Shown piece by piece: positions 56,681 to 64,000 of a stretch of 64,000 nt of DNA; position 1 is the first letter of the stretch, and every line of letters starts with the position of its first letter. Origin of the DNA: Chitinimonas sp036961565. Lineage in GTDB: Bacteria; Pseudomonadota; Gammaproteobacteria; Burkholderiales; Chitinimonadaceae. Position numbers and translations under genes: made by a program. Where the stretch lies: the NCBI RefSeq assembly GCF_036961565.1, contig NZ_JBAMDD010000002.1, positions 372,001 through 436,000 on the forward strand, given 5' to 3'. The notes below the pieces were generated by a model. The model was not told the origin of the DNA. It did not search any database and worked only from the letters and a program-made list of their open reading frames with translations.

Positions 56681-57274
56681 TCAGGAAGGGGAGTAACCAG
56701 GAACATCGATCCAGCAGGCAATGATGGGGTTGCCATCCACCAGCACGGGTGAGCCCGCCCGATCAGCACTGAATCCGGCCTTGCGCAGCAGCCGTTCCAC
56801 GCCCAGCGGCGAGACAGTGATCACGCGCCGGGCACCGCTTTCGGCAGCACGTTCCAGCGTGGCTTGCAGTAGCTCCACGGCCACGGGTGAGGAAAACTGC
56901 CCCAGCGGCAGCTTGGCCGGATTGGCCGCCGAACTGGCCGCCTCGCTGAAGTCCACCGCAGCAAAGCGCGACAGCTCCCAGATATCGGACGAGTTGGGTA
57001 CGGGCTGGCCGTTAAGCAGTTGAGGGAAAATTTCGCCCAGCAGATAGGGGCGGGTCGTAGGAAGCAGCCGGGCACCGCCGACTACCTGATCGTCCTGATC
57101 CTGGGCCACCACATAAAGCGTATCGGGCCGGTCGAACTGATCAAACTCGAGACCATCCTGGCATTTGAGCTGCCAGCCCAGCTTTTCCACGAACACCCGG
57201 TGACGATATCGGGCCAGTCCCATGAACACGCCGGACGGCAGATGGTCAGACCTTCCTGTGACGATTTGCACCAC
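56681..57274 (-). CDS. luxI: LuxI-family acyl-homoserine lactone synthase
   Basis: 197 residues with every LuxI invariant in canonical position: Arg24, Phe28 and Trp34 (RYRHRVFVEKLGW), Asp45 and Asp48 (EFDQFD), Arg69 (GGARLLPTTRPYLL), Glu100 and Arg103 (WELSRFA). It makes an acyl-HSL from acyl-ACP and SAM; the acyl length cannot be read. The frame opens with two GTG codons. AAGGAGG lies two bases before the first (57274) and five before the second (57271), so the second GTG is the better start. It is the first gene of the pigment operon. The nearest relatives by motif are the CepI/SolI/CviI group, by impression. Confidence 0.95.
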   Translation of the reverse strand: MVQIVTGRSDHLPSGVFMGLARYRHRVFVEKLGWQLKCQDGLEFDQFDRPDTLYVVAQDQDDQVVGGARLLPTTRPYLLGEIFPQLLNGQPVPNSSDIWELSRFAAVDFSEAASSAANPAKLPLGQFSSPVAVELLQATLERAAESGARRVITVSPLGVERLLRKAGFSADRAGSPVLVDGNPIIACWIDVPGYSPS

Positions 57275-57318
57275 TACCTCCTTATTCGGCTCTTCTCGGC
57301 GAGAGCATCGGAGCGTAT

Positions 57319-57361
57319 TGAATAGCGCTTGGTGACTTCACGTAACTACCAGATTTGGTGG
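57319..57361 (-). promoter_or_regulatory. lux box and promoter of the luxI-pigment operon
   Basis: The 16-bp imperfect palindrome CTACCAGATTTGGTGG (57346-57361) fits the lux-box pattern CT-N12-AG apart from a final GG. It matches the lasB operator CTGCCAGTTCTGGCAG at 11 of 16 positions. On the minus strand it is followed after 21 bases by TATTCA (57319-57324) as -10. The predicted transcription start is near 57312, placing the box centre at about -41 to -42, overlapping the -35 region as in classical LuxR-activated promoters. No good -35 hexamer is present, consistent with activator dependence. Confidence 0.75.
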
Positions 57362-57641
57362 GGTCGTCTTCTGCCCGGCATGCCGCCAGGGCGCACAGCG
57401 GCGACACATCAGGGTTTCACAACCGACCAGCCTCCCTCTCGAACACCGCCAAGCACCTTGAAGTAAGGCATTTCAGCGGCTAGGCGCCTGACCGTCATTT
57501 TTTTGCAACATCACGGGTCGACAAATGACCTGCCACACGGTGCGCAACCAGGGCAGCCAGGCCCCAAGCAAGCGCCAAAACCAGGGCATGCACGCCCTCC
57601 ACGATCGCTCAGGGGGTGCCGTGCACGCAGCGCCAGGGCGC

Positions 57642-57665
57642 AAAAAAAGCGGCGCAATGCGCCGC
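57642..57665 (-). terminator. Terminator of luxR
   Basis: Read on the minus strand: GCGGCGC, three-base loop, GCGCCGC, then seven T, about 40 bases after the luxR stop. It isolates luxR from luxI, so luxI must have its own promoter. Confidence 0.93.
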
Positions 57666-57702
57666 TCCAGGTACTTGCTGCCCTTCGTCTGCCTTCAGGC
57701 CA

Positions 57703-58419
57703 TCAATTCAAAAAGCCCAGCATGGCCGCACGTACCACGGCCGCCGTCTTGTTCGACGCCCCCATTTTGGCCACCGCATTCTTGATGTGGAAATTCACCG
57801 TGTTCTCAGACAAAGCCAGTATCTCGGAAATCTCACTGGCGGTTTTGCCGTCAGCCGTCCACTTCAGCACTTCCATCTCGCGCTGGGTCAGGTTCAGCTT
57901 GCCACCGCCTATACCCAACTTGGGCGACAGGATACGGGCCAAGGCATTGTGCGAGGTCTGCACCAGCCAGCGCATCTTCAGTTCCTTGCTGTGCAACTCC
58001 TTAGCGGTGATCACCCCCCTGGAGCGAGCCAGGGTCAGCATGCCGCCCACGCCGTTGGCGGCACAGCTCGATTGCGCCCAGCCATGCCGCAGGCCGAATG
58101 ATTGCGCCTCGTCCCACAGATCGGTGGCCGAAGCGAATATCTGGTTGGACCAGACGATGGGCGTCTGCGAACTGCGCCCATGCTGCACCGTCGCATCCTT
58201 GCGCAGATAGCCCTGCTCCATATAGCGCTGCTGCCATGCCAGCGGATAGTTGTTCAGTATGACCATCTTGGGGTTGGACAACGGTAAAGGCACTCTCAAG
58301 CCATAGGCGTAATACTCAAAGCCCAGGGCGATCGCAGCCAGTTCAATCTGTTTAAGCAAAGCCTTTTCACAATTCACCGACTCCTGGGCAGCCAACAGGT
58401 CCGCTTGCCAATTCTTCAT
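57703..58419 (-). CDS. luxR: LuxR-family acyl-HSL-responsive regulator
   Basis: 238 residues from the ATG at 58419, which has AGGAGGG about five bases upstream; an upstream GTG at 58464 is not supported. The autoinducer-binding domain has the W-x3-Y-x8-D signature (Trp62, Tyr66, Asp75) and Trp90 in PIVW, but the Pro that normally follows Asp is Ala76. The C-terminal helix-turn-helix is LTQREMEVLKWTADGKTASEISEILALSENTVNFHI, split across about residues 173-208. It is encoded just upstream of luxI on the same strand and is separated from it by a terminator and 428 bases. It most likely binds the box at 57346-57361. Confidence 0.93.
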   Translation of the reverse strand: MKNWQADLLAAQESVNCEKALLKQIELAAIALGFEYYAYGLRVPLPLSNPKMVILNNYPLAWQQRYMEQGYLRKDATVQHGRSSQTPIVWSNQIFASATDLWDEAQSFGLRHGWAQSSCAANGVGGMLTLARSRGVITAKELHSKELKMRWLVQTSHNALARILSPKLGIGGGKLNLTQREMEVLKWTADGKTASEISEILALSENTVNFHIKNAVAKMGASNKTAAVVRAAMLGFLN

Positions 58420-58466
58420 CCATCCCTCCTGAGTGATTCCAACGGAACTCAACCACCTATCCACCT

Positions 58467-58480
58467 GCCTGCAAGCAGGC
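58467..58480. promoter_or_regulatory. 14-bp palindrome upstream of luxR
   Basis: GCCTGCAAGCAGGC, two 6-bp arms around AA, lies 48-61 bases upstream of the luxR start codon. It could be an operator for a regulator of luxR. The spacing does not fit a lux box. The flanking 58420-58860 region otherwise shows no gene. Confidence 0.35.
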
Positions 58481-58753
58481 GAGTTGAACAGGCCGGGTAA
58501 TACGTGCCCCGTTTCATGCCGCAGTTGTTGACACTGCTTGTTCTTGTAAATGTACTGAGTTCAATACCTAAGCCCGACACACACCGCACCAGCCAATTAT
58601 GCCAATAGCATAGTCAATATGACTGGCCCGCGCCACCCTCAGCCGCCGCCAGCGTAAGCACAGCGGCAACGGCTTGATATACAAAATATTACCCATCAGA
58701 ATATGCTGATAACCTTGTCGGCAAGCCCGGGGGCAGCGCCTACCTGCAAGCGC

Positions 58754-58786
58754 AAAAAAAGGGCAGGTGCCTTTCGGCATCCGCCC
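58754..58786 (-). terminator. Terminator of the protease gene
   Basis: On the minus strand a stem GGGCGGATGCC/GGCACCTGCCC (one mismatch, one wobble) around a GAAA loop is followed by seven T, about 75 bases after the protease stop. Confidence 0.85.
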
Positions 58787-58861
58787 CCCTGCTAAAGCAC
58801 TTATCACCAGTATGCTGCACCGCAACAGCGGCCGCAGCTACTAGCAATCTTGCTAGCCGCC

Positions 58862-60691
58862 TTACCTGCTCAACTTGAGACTGTACTTGCCAACTGGCGA
58901 AGTACTGTAGCGCAGCACCTTCACATAACGTGCAGCGGTCGCCCCGCTGCTGTTGCTGACACTGACCAGATCAGACTGGCCAGCCCCCTTCTCGCTCTTG
59001 CCCAGCAAGGTACCGCTGCTGTTGTAGACATAGAGATCGAAGTCAGCCGTACTGGCGGATGGCTTCAGAGTCGCCGCCAATGTCTTACCGGCCGGCAAAT
59101 CGATGACAAACCAATCCTGGTCGGTGGAATTGCTAATAAGACCCTCAAAGTTTGCCGGCGTGTAGATACGGTTGGCCGTACCCAAGGTATTGTTGGGTTC
59201 ACGCTCAAGTGGCGTGGTCGGTTCGACACCCAATACCGCCTCCATGGCCGCAGCGGCATCCAGCATGCCCGTACCACAGCTCACACTACGCCCATCCAGC
59301 CGCAAGCAGGGTTTGACAAAGGCCCGGGCCGACGACTTCAGCAGGCTTTCAACCTGATCCGGCGTCAACGAGGGCTTGGCAGCAATCATCATGGCGGCCA
59401 CGGCAGCCACATGGGGGCTGGCCATGGAGGTACCCGAGTAGTCACCGTAGGTATCAGCACCGCGCACCGTCGTTCCGGCATTCAGGGTCGAGCGTATGCC
59501 CACCCGGTATTCGCTCGGGTCATCCCGCCCGCCGCCGCCGGGTGCAGCGATATCGATACCGCTGCCATAGTTGGAATAAGACGCCAGGCCACCATCCACC
59601 CGCAATGCCGCCACTGCCACCACGCCCTGGCAGTTGGCAGGGCTGGCGGTACTGACATCCATGCCATCATTGCCTGCCGCCACCACTACCACAGCGCCAT
59701 TGGCACGGGCCGTGTCGATAGCATCCTGTTCATACCGGCTGCACGCCCCTGTCCCACCCAGCGACAGATTGATCACCCTGGCCGGCGTGGTGTTCTGCGG
59801 CACATTGGGTATGCTGCCGCCCGATGCCCAAGCCATGCCGTCCGCGATATCCGAGGTATAGCCACCACAGCGGCCCAGTACCCGCACCGGCAGTATCTTG
59901 GCGTCATAGGCCAGGCCCACGATACCCATGGCATTGTGGGCCGTCGCAGCGACGGTGCCGGCCACATGGGTACCATGCCAGCTCGATCCCGACGCCCGCT
60001 CACCCTGGCCACATTCATTGTCCACCACCGTCCAGTCGCCGGCGTCAATGGCATCCCGACTACGCCCAGCCGGCTTACGGCTGACTGCCGGGTCGCTGAT
60101 CATGTCGTAGCCACCACCGCTGACCAGGTTGCGGGTCAGGTCTGCGTGGCGGGTATAGCCGGTGTCCACCACCGCTACGGTCACTCCCATGCCGGTAGAC
60201 TTACCCCAGGCCAGCAGCGCATTCACCCCCGTCACGCTATTGTGCAGATCCCACTGCTGCGTCCAATACTGGTCATTCGGCACCACATCCATATGGCGCT
60301 TCATCCTGTCGGGCTCGGCATATTCCACACCCGCATCGCCCTTGGCGATATTCGCTGCCATGGCCTCCACTTCAGCCAGGCTGTAGCGCCGATCCAGCTT
60401 ATAGATCTGCGCCCCCTTGCTGCCCTCACGCAGCAGAGTCGCCGAGCTGCCAAAACCCGACACAGCGCGCTGCACCCGGCTTTGCCGCTGTGCCTGCACT
60501 GTGGCACGCGCACTGGCCGCATTCGGCCCGGTCATCTGCGGCGCGGCCAGGCCGCTGTCACGATACTTCAGGATGATACGGTCAGTCCCACTGCTTGCAT
60601 CGGCGGCCAGGGCAGCAGCACCAGATAGTGCCAACCCTACCGCCAGAGTCACCTTGCTCAATGCTACGAAACGCTGTTTGTTCTTCTTCAT
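58862..60691 (-). CDS. Secreted subtilisin-family (S8) serine protease with PPC domain
   Basis: 609 residues. A signal peptide (VTLAVGLALSGAAALA) precedes an inhibitor-like propeptide of about 120 residues. The catalytic domain has Asp in VAVVDTGY, His in SWHGTHVAG and Ser in YSGTSMASPHVA. A C-terminal pre-peptidase (PPC) beta domain (EREPNNTLGTANRI ... DQDWFVIDLPAG ... DFDLYVYNSSG) ends at KYSLKLSR. Such proteases are secreted by the type II system and the PPC domain is often removed. It lies just beyond luxR, so joint quorum control is possible, but no lux box was seen at its promoter. Confidence 0.92.
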   Translation of the reverse strand: MKKNKQRFVALSKVTLAVGLALSGAAALAADASSGTDRIILKYRDSGLAAPQMTGPNAASARATVQAQRQSRVQRAVSGFGSSATLLREGSKGAQIYKLDRRYSLAEVEAMAANIAKGDAGVEYAEPDRMKRHMDVVPNDQYWTQQWDLHNSVTGVNALLAWGKSTGMGVTVAVVDTGYTRHADLTRNLVSGGGYDMISDPAVSRKPAGRSRDAIDAGDWTVVDNECGQGERASGSSWHGTHVAGTVAATAHNAMGIVGLAYDAKILPVRVLGRCGGYTSDIADGMAWASGGSIPNVPQNTTPARVINLSLGGTGACSRYEQDAIDTARANGAVVVVAAGNDGMDVSTASPANCQGVVAVAALRVDGGLASYSNYGSGIDIAAPGGGGRDDPSEYRVGIRSTLNAGTTVRGADTYGDYSGTSMASPHVAAVAAMMIAAKPSLTPDQVESLLKSSARAFVKPCLRLDGRSVSCGTGMLDAAAAMEAVLGVEPTTPLEREPNNTLGTANRIYTPANFEGLISNSTDQDWFVIDLPAGKTLAATLKPSASTADFDLYVYNSSGTLLGKSEKGAGQSDLVSVSNSSGATAARYVKVLRYSTSPVGKYSLKLSR

Positions 60692-60951
60692 TGCGTTGCT
60701 CCGTTGTTATCGGACTTGCATTTGCGCCGAGACGCCATCAGCGCAGGGAATAAACCACCGCCCACTGTCCTTGTGTAAAGACAGCAGTCGTAGCGCCAGG
60801 GGATACCATGGCTGAAATACCGCAGTACGTGACACGGTTCGCCTAGGCAGCACCACCCGAGCTGCCTTGCCTGTCCGCCATATCATCGCGCCCTGTCCAT
60901 ACCTGGCCGTACAGCCAGGCTATAGCACCAAATCTGCTATACTTATTATTT

Positions 60952-60966
60952 ACTTAGCAACTAAGT
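60952..60966. promoter_or_regulatory. MarR-type operator candidate
   Basis: ACTTAGCAACTAAGT: two 6-bp arms around CAA, within TATTTACTTAGCAACTAAGTTAG, and next to a promoter-like TATACTTATTAT. Many MarR-family regulators bind AT-rich palindromes of this kind. The nearest MarR gene starts 557 bases to the right; what the site controls is unclear. Confidence 0.5.
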
Positions 60967-61400
60967 TAGATACCAATCTAAATCAGCCTTCCAATCAGTG
61001 TCAATGTGCTGACAGACCGTGCGCCCCCCATTCCGATGAAAACAAAACACCTTACAAATCAATACATTAGAAATATATTTAGTTAAATAACTTGCCGCAC
61101 TACCTGGCGGGGGCTATCACTTCTGCTAGCAAGAGCGCATTGAATGCCATGCAGAAAGAGACACCCTGTATAAGGTGCAGCCCGACGAAGGTGCCCAGCA
61201 AGCTCGACGAATCGAACCCAACCAGAGTGAATTATTCCGACGCTGCCTGACCCTCCCGGGAAGGAGAGCGGCTTCAGGGGATTTCCAGCAACCCCGACTG
61301 CCAGGCAAGACCAGGCGCGAGCAAAGCACGCCAAGCAGCATGGGGCTGATATGTAGGGGGAGATTTCTCAATAACGCCTCATTGCGAATACAGCGAGGTT

Positions 61401-61471
61401 GCAGGGCATTCCCTGCCGCTACAACGCCGCATCGAAATAAAGCGGGGCGGCAGGCTGCGCCCCAAACCGCT
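61401..61471. repeat. Cluster of GC-rich inverted repeats upstream of the MarR gene
   Basis: Hairpin GCAGGG/CCCTGC at 61401-61416, then nested stems AGCGG/CCGCT (61441-61445 and 61467-61471) and GGGGCG/CGCCCC (61444-61449 and 61458-61463). No T-run follows. It could be an intergenic palindromic repeat. Confidence 0.4.
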
Positions 61472-61522
61472 ACGCCGCCCCCTGGGTCCATGCACAGCTT
61501 CAAACCCGTGGTGTGAACAAAG

Positions 61523-62014
61523 ATGAAAATACCGCCCCCCCCTGACCCCGCCTACGGACGACTTGATCAGCTGGCTAGCGCCTTCAGCAACTACGCCGCC
61601 ATGTTGGATGCAGCGCTGGCCGACGCCATCGGCCTGAGCGTGACCGATCACAAGGCATTGGGGCTGATCGTGCAGCAACCAGGCATGACCCAGCGCCAAT
61701 TGGCCGACCAGACCCAATTGACCTCGGGCGCCATTACCGGCCTGATAGATAGGCTGGAGCGCGCCGGTTTTGTACAACGCCAACCTCATCCACAAGACCG
61801 CCGCAGCGTCGTGCTCATGCCAGTTGCCGACCGCATCGGCGCCATCAATCACCTCTACCAGCCACTCTCCAGTGCCATACAGGCGCTGGATGCCAGCTAT
61901 CCGGCTGCACAACAACGGCTTATACATCAGGCCCTGGGCAGCTTGTGCGACCTGCTGCAACAGCACACCCAAAGACTGCGGCAAGACCCGCAGGTCAGGC
62001 CCAGCCAGCGTTGA
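61523..62014 (+). CDS. MarR-family transcriptional regulator
   Basis: 163 residues with a winged helix: MTQRQLADQTQLTSGAITGLIDRLERAGFVQRQPHPQDRRSVVL, containing the recognition helix and the wing DRRS motif typical of MarR. Flanking helices would dimerise. No efflux pump or enzyme gene is adjacent. The next gene, rpoH, has its own regulatory region, so the target is probably elsewhere or lost. The start at 61523 has no strong ribosome site; GTGAACAAAG lies just upstream. Confidence 0.88.
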   Translation: MKIPPPPDPAYGRLDQLASAFSNYAAMLDAALADAIGLSVTDHKALGLIVQQPGMTQRQLADQTQLTSGAITGLIDRLERAGFVQRQPHPQDRRSVVLMPVADRIGAINHLYQPLSSAIQALDASYPAAQQRLIHQALGSLCDLLQQHTQRLRQDPQVRPSQR

Positions 62015-62080
62015 TCAGGCCACACGGCCTTGCACTCACCGTGCAAAAAAATGCTTGCCCAGGCTGAACCTTCTACGCTA

Positions 62081-62107
62081 TTGGCACTCTCTGGTTGAGA
62101 GTGCTAA
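62081..62107. promoter_or_regulatory. CIRCE operator (HrcA site) upstream of rpoH
   Basis: TTGGCACTC, nine bases, GAGTGCTAA: one mismatch from the CIRCE consensus TTAGCACTC-N9-GAGTGCTAA. It lies 49-75 bases upstream of the rpoH start codon, a position that would cover the promoter or transcription start. HrcA repressor, itself dependent on GroEL, would keep rpoH low in unstressed cells. Confidence 0.92.
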
Positions 62108-62155
62108 TATCGTTTTGCGGTCAATCAACAGGCCGCAACAAGGAGCAAGACCAAG

Positions 62156-63001
62156 ATGACCACCATGACCCTGCCGGCCATTGCCTCAGGCGACAGCCTG
62201 GATCGCTATATCCAGCAAATCAACGCCATTCCGTTGCTCAGCCAGGACGAAGAAGTCTCGCTGGCCACGCGCCTGCACGAGCACAATGATCTCGATGCCG
62301 CCGGTAAGCTGGTGATGTCGCACCTGCGCGTGGTGGTCTCCATCGCCCGAGGCTATGCCGGTTACGGCCTGCCTCAAGCCGACCTGATCCAAGAAGGCAA
62401 TATCGGCCTGATGAAGGCAGTCAAGCGCTTCGAGCCCAGCCGTGGCGTGCGCCTGTTCTCCTTCGCGGTACACTGGATACGCGCCGAGATCCATGAATAC
62501 ATCCTGCGCAACTGGCGCCTGGTTCGCATCGCCACCACCAAGGCCCAGCGCAAGCTGTTCTTCAATCTGCGCAGCATGAAGTCCAGCCTGGCCTCGCTCA
62601 GCCATACTGAAGCCAAGCAGATCGCTGACGACCTGGGGGTCAAGCCCGAGGAAGTGCTGGAGATGGAAACCCGCATGAGCGGCCAGGACGTCGCCCTGGT
62701 AGCCGATGACGGTGACGAAGACAGCTATGCCCCCATAGACTGGCTGGCCGACAATGACAACGAACCCGTTGCCGTACTGGAGCGCCGCGCCACCGATAGG
62801 CTGCAAGGCGAAGGCCTGCAATCCGCGCTGGAAGGCCTGGACGCCCGCAGCCGCCGCATCGTCGAAGCTCGCTGGCTCGCCGATGACAGCGGCGCCACCC
62901 TGCACGATCTGGCCGATGAATTCGGCGTCTCGGCCGAGCGCATCCGGCAGATTGAGGTCAAGGCGCTGCAGAAGATGAAGACGGCCCTGACCCCGGCCTG
63001 A
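62156..63001 (+). CDS. rpoH: Heat-shock sigma factor RpoH (sigma-32)
   Basis: 281 residues with sigma-70-family regions: 1.2 (DRYIQQINAIPLLSQDEE), 2 (NIGLMKAVKRFEPSRGVRLFSFAVHWIRAEIHEYIL), the RpoH box QRKLFFNLR and region 4 (LHDLADEFGVSAERIRQIEVKALQKMK). AAGGAG is 10 bases before the ATG. The CIRCE element upstream couples it to HrcA. It ends in a strong terminator. Confidence 0.95.
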   Translation: MTTMTLPAIASGDSLDRYIQQINAIPLLSQDEEVSLATRLHEHNDLDAAGKLVMSHLRVVVSIARGYAGYGLPQADLIQEGNIGLMKAVKRFEPSRGVRLFSFAVHWIRAEIHEYILRNWRLVRIATTKAQRKLFFNLRSMKSSLASLSHTEAKQIADDLGVKPEEVLEMETRMSGQDVALVADDGDEDSYAPIDWLADNDNEPVAVLERRATDRLQGEGLQSALEGLDARSRRIVEARWLADDSGATLHDLADEFGVSAERIRQIEVKALQKMKTALTPA

Positions 63002-63020
63002 CTATGCATGACCAAGCAAA

Positions 63021-63047
63021 AAGGCGAACCCAAGGTTCGCCTTTTTT
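63021..63047 (+). terminator. Terminator of rpoH
   Basis: A 10-bp stem AAGGCGAACC/GGTTCGCCTT around CAA, then TTTT, 20 bases after the rpoH stop. Confidence 0.92.
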
Positions 63048-63228
63048 GCTTGGTGCCGCTAGCCAAGCCCCGGCGCAGCAGCTCCACCCCGTCTACGCGT
63101 AGGCAGGCGCGCAGACCGCTTGGGAGCACGACAGGCCCGCACAAGAGCACCACCAACCTTATCAAGGTTAGCAACGGCTCATCCTTATCTGCCCATGGTC
63201 TGGCTGACTCTGATCCTCCTGCTTACCA

Positions 63229-64000
63229 CTACCACTCCAGCGCCATGAATCCCCGACCGTACTTGTACTCAGTCAGCATGTTCTGCTCGGTAATCACTTC
63301 CAGCGGCCTGTCTGCCCCCGCGCGTACCATCTCCAGGCTTTCAGTTCGCCAATGCGCCACCCGCTCAATCGCCCGATCAATCTTGGGCTCGCTGCCACAG
63401 CCTTCGTTACCGCAGTTGGGGCGCACAAGCCGTATCAGATGCGCATGCTCGGCAAGCTTGGATCGGGCATCATGGTGCCCAGCAAAGATGAAGTTGCGAT
63501 ACCTGAACAGGTGTGGAAATACCTGAGCCGCTGTTTCCATCACGTCCGGCGAACCAGTGCTGTTGAATGCCAGCATCCCGCCGGGCGCCAAGCGTGACGA
63601 AAGCACAGTCAAGAACTCCTGGCTCAGCAAATAGCTTGAGTACGCACGCCAATACCAGGTGGTATTCATGACTATCAGGTCGTACCTACCTTCATGCTGC
63701 TTTAGCCACTTGCGGCCATCCGCCTCATGGATATGCACCTTGGGGTCATGCAGCACCCCCTTTACCGTTGGGTAGCGCTGTATCAAGTCCAAGTAACCAG
63801 GGTTAAGTTCGACTACATCAATACGCTCAACCTCGGGTAGGTGCCGCAGCACCTCTACCCATGAGCCACCACTCAGCCCCACCACCAGAATGCGCTTGGC
63901 ATTCGGCCGTAACGCCGCCAGCGCATACATCCGTTCTATGCCATTGCTATTGCTCACTATGCTGGTATTGAAGTCGCCGTCCAGCACATTGCCACCGTAG
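63229..64000 (-). CDS. Spermidine-synthase-like methyltransferase-fold protein, partial
   Basis: The frame is open to the right edge (YGGNVLDGDFNTSIVSNSNG...), so the N-terminal part is missing. The visible 257 residues have the polyamine-synthase-like Rossmann core ILVVGLSGGSWVEVLRHLP, IDVVELNPGYLDLI and YDLIVMNTTWYWRAYSSYLLS. The Asp in the usual catalytic (G)DG/DAR segment is replaced by a motif around MNTTWYW. These proteins are often fused to a membrane transporter-like N-terminal domain. Whether it makes polyamines cannot be told from this fragment. Confidence 0.72.
   Translation of the reverse strand, partial: YGGNVLDGDFNTSIVSNSNGIERMYALAALRPNAKRILVVGLSGGSWVEVLRHLPEVERIDVVELNPGYLDLIQRYPTVKGVLHDPKVHIHEADGRKWLKQHEGRYDLIVMNTTWYWRAYSSYLLSQEFLTVLSSRLAPGGMLAFNSTGSPDVMETAAQVFPHLFRYRNFIFAGHHDARSKLAEHAHLIRLVRPNCGNEGCGSEPKIDRAIERVAHWRTESLEMVRAGADRPLEVITEQNMLTEYKYGRGFMALEW

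Larger units (their letters stand above)
60692..61522. other. 831-base region without a supported gene
   Basis: The interval between the divergent protease and MarR genes holds an AT-rich stretch (60940-61090) with the palindrome described at 60952-60966, followed by GC-rich DNA with hairpins at 61401-61471. Open frames here are short and show no codon bias or homology that I recognise. It may be the scar of a lost gene that the MarR regulator once controlled. Confidence 0.4.

Noticed and set aside
29127..57274. Reading the cluster as prodigiosin synthesis
   Set aside because: No pigB-, pigD- or pigE-like gene is present, while FAAL-ACP and the aminotransferase/reductase fusion are; these fit the amine arm of tambjamines.
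58467..58480. The luxR upstream palindrome as a second lux box
   Set aside because: The bases at the CT and AG positions of a 16-bp lux box do not match when the symmetry centre is kept; it is listed only as an unassigned palindrome.
58850..60628. A 592-codon plus-strand frame opposite the S8 protease
   Set aside because: Its composition (His, Arg, Gly-rich) is typical of antisense translation, and the protease triad is unambiguous on the other strand.
60867..61070. A 67-codon plus-strand frame in the protease-MarR gap
   Set aside because: It has no ribosome site and no codon bias, and it crosses the AT-rich regulatory stretch.
1..64000. tRNA, rRNA, CRISPR array or insertion sequence
   Set aside because: No cloverleaf-like T-arm sequence, rRNA segment, regularly spaced direct repeat or transposase was recognised on either strand by eye; a tRNAscan or ISfinder run would be needed to exclude them fully.

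Overview
This 64 kb window is chromosomal DNA from a GC-rich (low-60s % by eye) Gram-negative bacterium. It is most likely a betaproteobacterium of the Neisseriales type. The hints are the amiC-tsaE-queG-murI order, a fused hemD-hemX gene followed by hemY, ftsE-ftsX behind ftsY, and an rpoH gene preceded by a CIRCE element. The genus cannot be fixed from the sequence; a Chitinimonas-like organism is a guess only.

Left part (1-29 kb): conserved housekeeping genes interrupted by accessory DNA. In order: amiC (partial), tsaE, queG, murI, a small lipoprotein, purB, a DUF945 protein, ppnP, rsmD, ftsY-ftsE-ftsX and a periplasmic solute-binding protein. Next comes a surface-protein locus at 12.3-18.2 kb (tail-collar protein, DUF6916-like protein, 1573-residue fibronectin-type repeat protein). 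An AT-richer patch with small orphan genes follows at 18.4-19.7 kb, including one resembling an Imm33-type immunity protein. Then come aidB, dgt and hemC-hemDX-hemY.

Centre (about 27.8-58.4 kb): the main discovery is a large, all minus-strand natural-product cluster that reads as a tambjamine pathway (bipyrrole enamine pigment). One arm makes 4-methoxy-2,2'-bipyrrole-5-carbaldehyde (MBC). It uses prolyl-AMP ligase PigI, carrier PigG, prolyl-carrier oxidase PigA, ketosynthase PigJ, ACP-ACP-aminotransferase PigH, the PigM-like oxidoreductase, methyltransferase PigF and PPTase PigL. The other arm makes a fatty amine. It uses a fatty acyl-AMP ligase fused to an ACP, an acyl-CoA-dehydrogenase-like desaturase, and a fused aminotransferase/acyl-ACP reductase. 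A PigC/TamQ-type ATP-dependent synthetase would join the arms. The prodigiosin-specific MAP genes (pigB, pigD, pigE) are absent. A Rieske oxygenase inside the operon suggests oxidative tailoring, perhaps ring closure. A Lol-like export cassette (ATPase, two FtsX-type permeases, LolA-like periplasmic protein, outer-membrane barrel) is embedded in the same transcription unit.

The cluster carries its own quorum-sensing pair. luxR is monocistronic with its own terminator. luxI is the first gene of the biosynthetic operon and has a well-formed lux box about 41-42 bases upstream of the predicted transcription start. The predicted logic is that acyl-homoserine lactone accumulation switches on luxI and the whole pathway together.

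Right part (58.8-64 kb): a secreted subtilisin-family protease, a gene-poor 830-base stretch with a MarR-type palindrome, a MarR regulator, rpoH under a CIRCE operator, and a partial spermidine-synthase-like gene running off the window. No rRNA, tRNA, CRISPR array or insertion sequence was recognised.
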